Shown here in pieces: positions 33,303-34,390 of a DNA stretch of 34,390 nucleotides (its first letter is position 1; every line of letters begins with the position of its first letter). The position numbers were made by a program, and so were the translations under genes. A model generated the notes under the pieces. It was given only the letters and a program-made list of their open reading frames with translations, did not search any database and was not told the DNA's origin. Where the stretch lies: the NCBI GenBank assembly GCA_025362615.1, contig JANYFQ010000630.1, positions 1-34,390 on the forward strand. The letters run 5' to 3'. This DNA is from Hymenobacter sp. Its GTDB lineage: Bacteria > Bacteroidota > Bacteroidia > Cytophagales > Hymenobacteraceae.

Positions 33303-33986
33303 CTACGGCAACTGCCAGCTAACGCCCAGCGAAGCCAGGTTGCGGAAGCGCCGGAAGCGGTAGTCGTTGGTGGTTTGGGCCGTAACCAGGTGGCCATAGC
33401 CGGCCCGAACGCTGAAGCCGGCGGGCAGCGCCACGCTCGCGTAGAGTTCGGAATTGAGCGAGCCGCGGTCGCGCAGGCCGCCCAGCAGCAGATTGCCAAA
33501 CACGGGTTCGGTGCGGTCGGAAGCAGGGCCTGATGGGCCGGGAAGGATTAGGCCGGGGGCCGGCGGTGGCAGCACGGGTGGGTACGTGCGCGTCCCCGGC
33601 CGGTCAGGGCCGACGCTGAAACCGGCCACGTCAAGGTTGAAGCCCAAGCCGACCGGCCCCGCTACCCGCGCCCGCACCTGAAACGCCATGTTCAGAGCCA
33701 GCGAGCGCGGCTCGGTCGCGGTGAGCACCACGTTTTCGGGGCCGGTCTGGCTGTCAAACGCGTTATTTTCAGCGAAGTAATGGCTGGCCCGCAGCCCCAG
33801 GCCCGCCTGAAACCGGCCGCCCGCGTCCAGCCCCCACAGCCGCCAGGCCGCCACGCTGCCCGCGTTGAGGGTGGGGCCGGTGGCGGCCATCAGGTCGAGC
33901 ACCGTGGCGTGTCGGGCCGGCGGGGCGGTTTGGGCCGGGGCCAGCAGCGGCAGGCCAAGCAGCGGGAGCAGGAGCAGGGGTTTCAT
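33303..33986 (-). CDS. Secreted protein, probably outer-membrane beta barrel
   Basis: The 227-residue protein has a signal peptide (MKPLLLLPLLGLPLLAPAQT). The mature part alternates strands and turns: FQAGLGLRASHYFAE, RSLALNMAFQVRARVAGPVGLGFNLDVAGFSVG, ELYASVALPAGFSVRAGYGHLVT and a final NLASLGVSWQLP. A Pro-rich loop (PPVLPPPAPGLILPGPSGP) sits in the middle. This pattern suits a small outer-membrane barrel, but I do not recognise a family. The ATG at 33986 directly begins the signal peptide. The gap to trxA (33152-33302) holds no gene. Confidence 0.7.
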   Translation of the reverse strand: MKPLLLLPLLGLPLLAPAQTAPPARHATVLDLMAATGPTLNAGSVAAWRLWGLDAGGRFQAGLGLRASHYFAENNAFDSQTGPENVVLTATEPRSLALNMAFQVRARVAGPVGLGFNLDVAGFSVGPDRPGTRTYPPVLPPPAPGLILPGPSGPASDRTEPVFGNLLLGGLRDRGSLNSELYASVALPAGFSVRAGYGHLVTAQTTNDYRFRRFRNLASLGVSWQLP

Positions 33987-34152
33987 GGGTGGTGAATTAC
34001 GGCAGCGAAAGTGTATAGTCGGGCGTAAAGATGCGAACAATCCGCTCCGTGTTAGTGGGCAGTGTTATCAAAGGCTTTTTGTTGCTTTCCGGCGGGTGCC
34101 TTTGAGCCGTTTTGTTGGCTGTCAGTCGCTGGCAAATTCAATTTTTCAGCGG

Positions 34153-34160
34153 TAGTTTTG
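34153..34160 (+). promoter_or_regulatory. -7 element of the interrupted gene
   Basis: TAGTTTTG fully matches TAnnTTTG, 27 bases before the ATG at 34188. This supports the short open frame being the start of a once-functional gene. Confidence 0.5.
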
Positions 34161-34187
34161 CCACCAAAACCTTTCCGCCTGCCGACG

Positions 34188-34253
34188 ATGAACCGGAACT
34201 ACCCCTTACTTGCTGCCACGCTTGCCCTTGCCGTGGTCCAAGGACCGCACCTA
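34188..34253 (+). pseudogene. 5' end of a secreted-protein gene, apparently interrupted by an IS
   Basis: From the ATG at 34188 the frame reads MNRNYPLLAATLALAVVQGP, a signal-peptide-like start, behind a good -7 element. The frame remains open beyond 34253, but its later residues look unlike a protein start and overlap the transposase gene in another frame. I infer that an insertion sequence landed near CTAG at 34251-34254. Confidence 0.5.
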
Positions 34254-34281
34254 GGTCGTGAGGACAATAAGAAGTTTAATG

Positions 34282-34289
34282 TAATTTTG
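34282..34289 (+). promoter_or_regulatory. -7 element of the transposase gene
   Basis: TAATTTTG fully matches TAnnTTTG, 20 bases before the transposase ATG at 34310, within the IS leader. Confidence 0.45.
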
Positions 34290-34309
34290 CCTTATACAGC
34301 GACATTTCT

Positions 34310-34390
34310 ATGCACCGACACGAAATTTCTGATGCCACTTGGGGGCTGGTCGCCCCGCACCTGTCCGGCAAGGCCGAGGACGGCGGCGTG
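34310..34390 (+). CDS. IS5-family-like transposase, N-terminus only
   Basis: Only 27 codons are in the window. They read MHRHEISDATWGLVAPHLSG and then KAEDGGV, the usual opening of the DUF4096-type N-terminal domain of IS5-group transposases (H-E-[IL]-[ST]-D-x-x-W-x-x-[IVL]-x-P-x-[LI]-x-G). The catalytic DDE residues lie outside the window. The sub-group cannot be assigned from this fragment. Confidence 0.8.
   Translation, partial: MHRHEISDATWGLVAPHLSGKAEDGGV

Larger units (their letters stand above)
34254..34390 (+). mobile_element. Left end of an IS5-family-like insertion sequence (runs off window)
   Basis: The transposase start at 34310 and its -7 element at 34282-34289 lie just right of an interrupted signal-peptide gene. 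The IS left boundary is estimated near the CTAG at 34251-34254 and cannot be fixed without the right end, whose inverted repeat and target duplication lie outside the window. Confidence 0.6.

Overview
The window reads as chromosome of a GC-rich member of the Bacteroidota, most likely Hymenobacter or a close relative in the Cytophagales. The evidence is as follows. Several gene starts carry the Bacteroidota -7 element TAnnTTTG. Two secreted proteins end in type IX secretion (T9SS) sorting domains. A TonB-dependent receptor is paired with a DUF4249 lipoprotein. An IPExxxVDY-family protein lies near pyk, acpP, fabF and rnc. Base composition is high-GC apart from a few AT-richer islands.

Layout. 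1-3408: the 3' part of a large hybrid sensor histidine kinase (GAF, PAS, HisKA, HATPase, REC, HPt), then a single-domain response regulator. 3544-6635: a PhnP-like metallo-hydrolase, an RqcH/NFACT ribosome quality-control protein and RsmG. 6654-9529 (minus): a large lipoprotein of unknown function and a YheT-like hydrolase. 9697-10126: rpsT with a clear promoter and terminator. 10275-10649 (minus): a decayed gene with two in-frame TGA codons. 10750-12697 (minus): pyk and the IPExxxVDY protein. 12995-15665: acpP, fabF and rnc, separated by long inverted repeats. 15755-16606: an AT-richer Rpn/PD-(D/E)XK nuclease. 16629-19986 (minus): DUF4249 lipoprotein and TonB receptor. 20091-20399 (minus): thioredoxin. 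20588-25602: a secreted surface set (NHL propeller with T9SS domain, subtilase with T9SS domain, PD40-type lipoprotein). 25705-28520: a secreted protein, an HNH protein, and a UbiA prenyltransferase with a methyltransferase. 28498-32744: a divergent membrane-protein locus around a winged-helix regulator. 32822-33986 (minus): trxA and an outer-membrane-like protein. 34188-34390: a signal-peptide gene apparently cut by an IS whose transposase (IS5-like) begins at 34310.

The most striking non-gene signal is a set of long imperfect inverted repeats that fill intergenic gaps almost exactly from one stop or start codon to the next. Their arms are built from short tandem words (GAGTGAAT, GTTTCTGGTTG, ACGGATT, GAGTTAT). 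Some supply the start or stop codon of the neighbouring gene, and one sits directly at the start of rnc, the gene for the double-strand RNA nuclease. The second notable signal is a pair of near-identical 21-nt sites with a CTTTG-N5-CAAAG palindrome, placed 7-8 nt before two membrane-protein genes that flank a winged-helix regulator. It looks like the operator of a small uncharacterised regulon.
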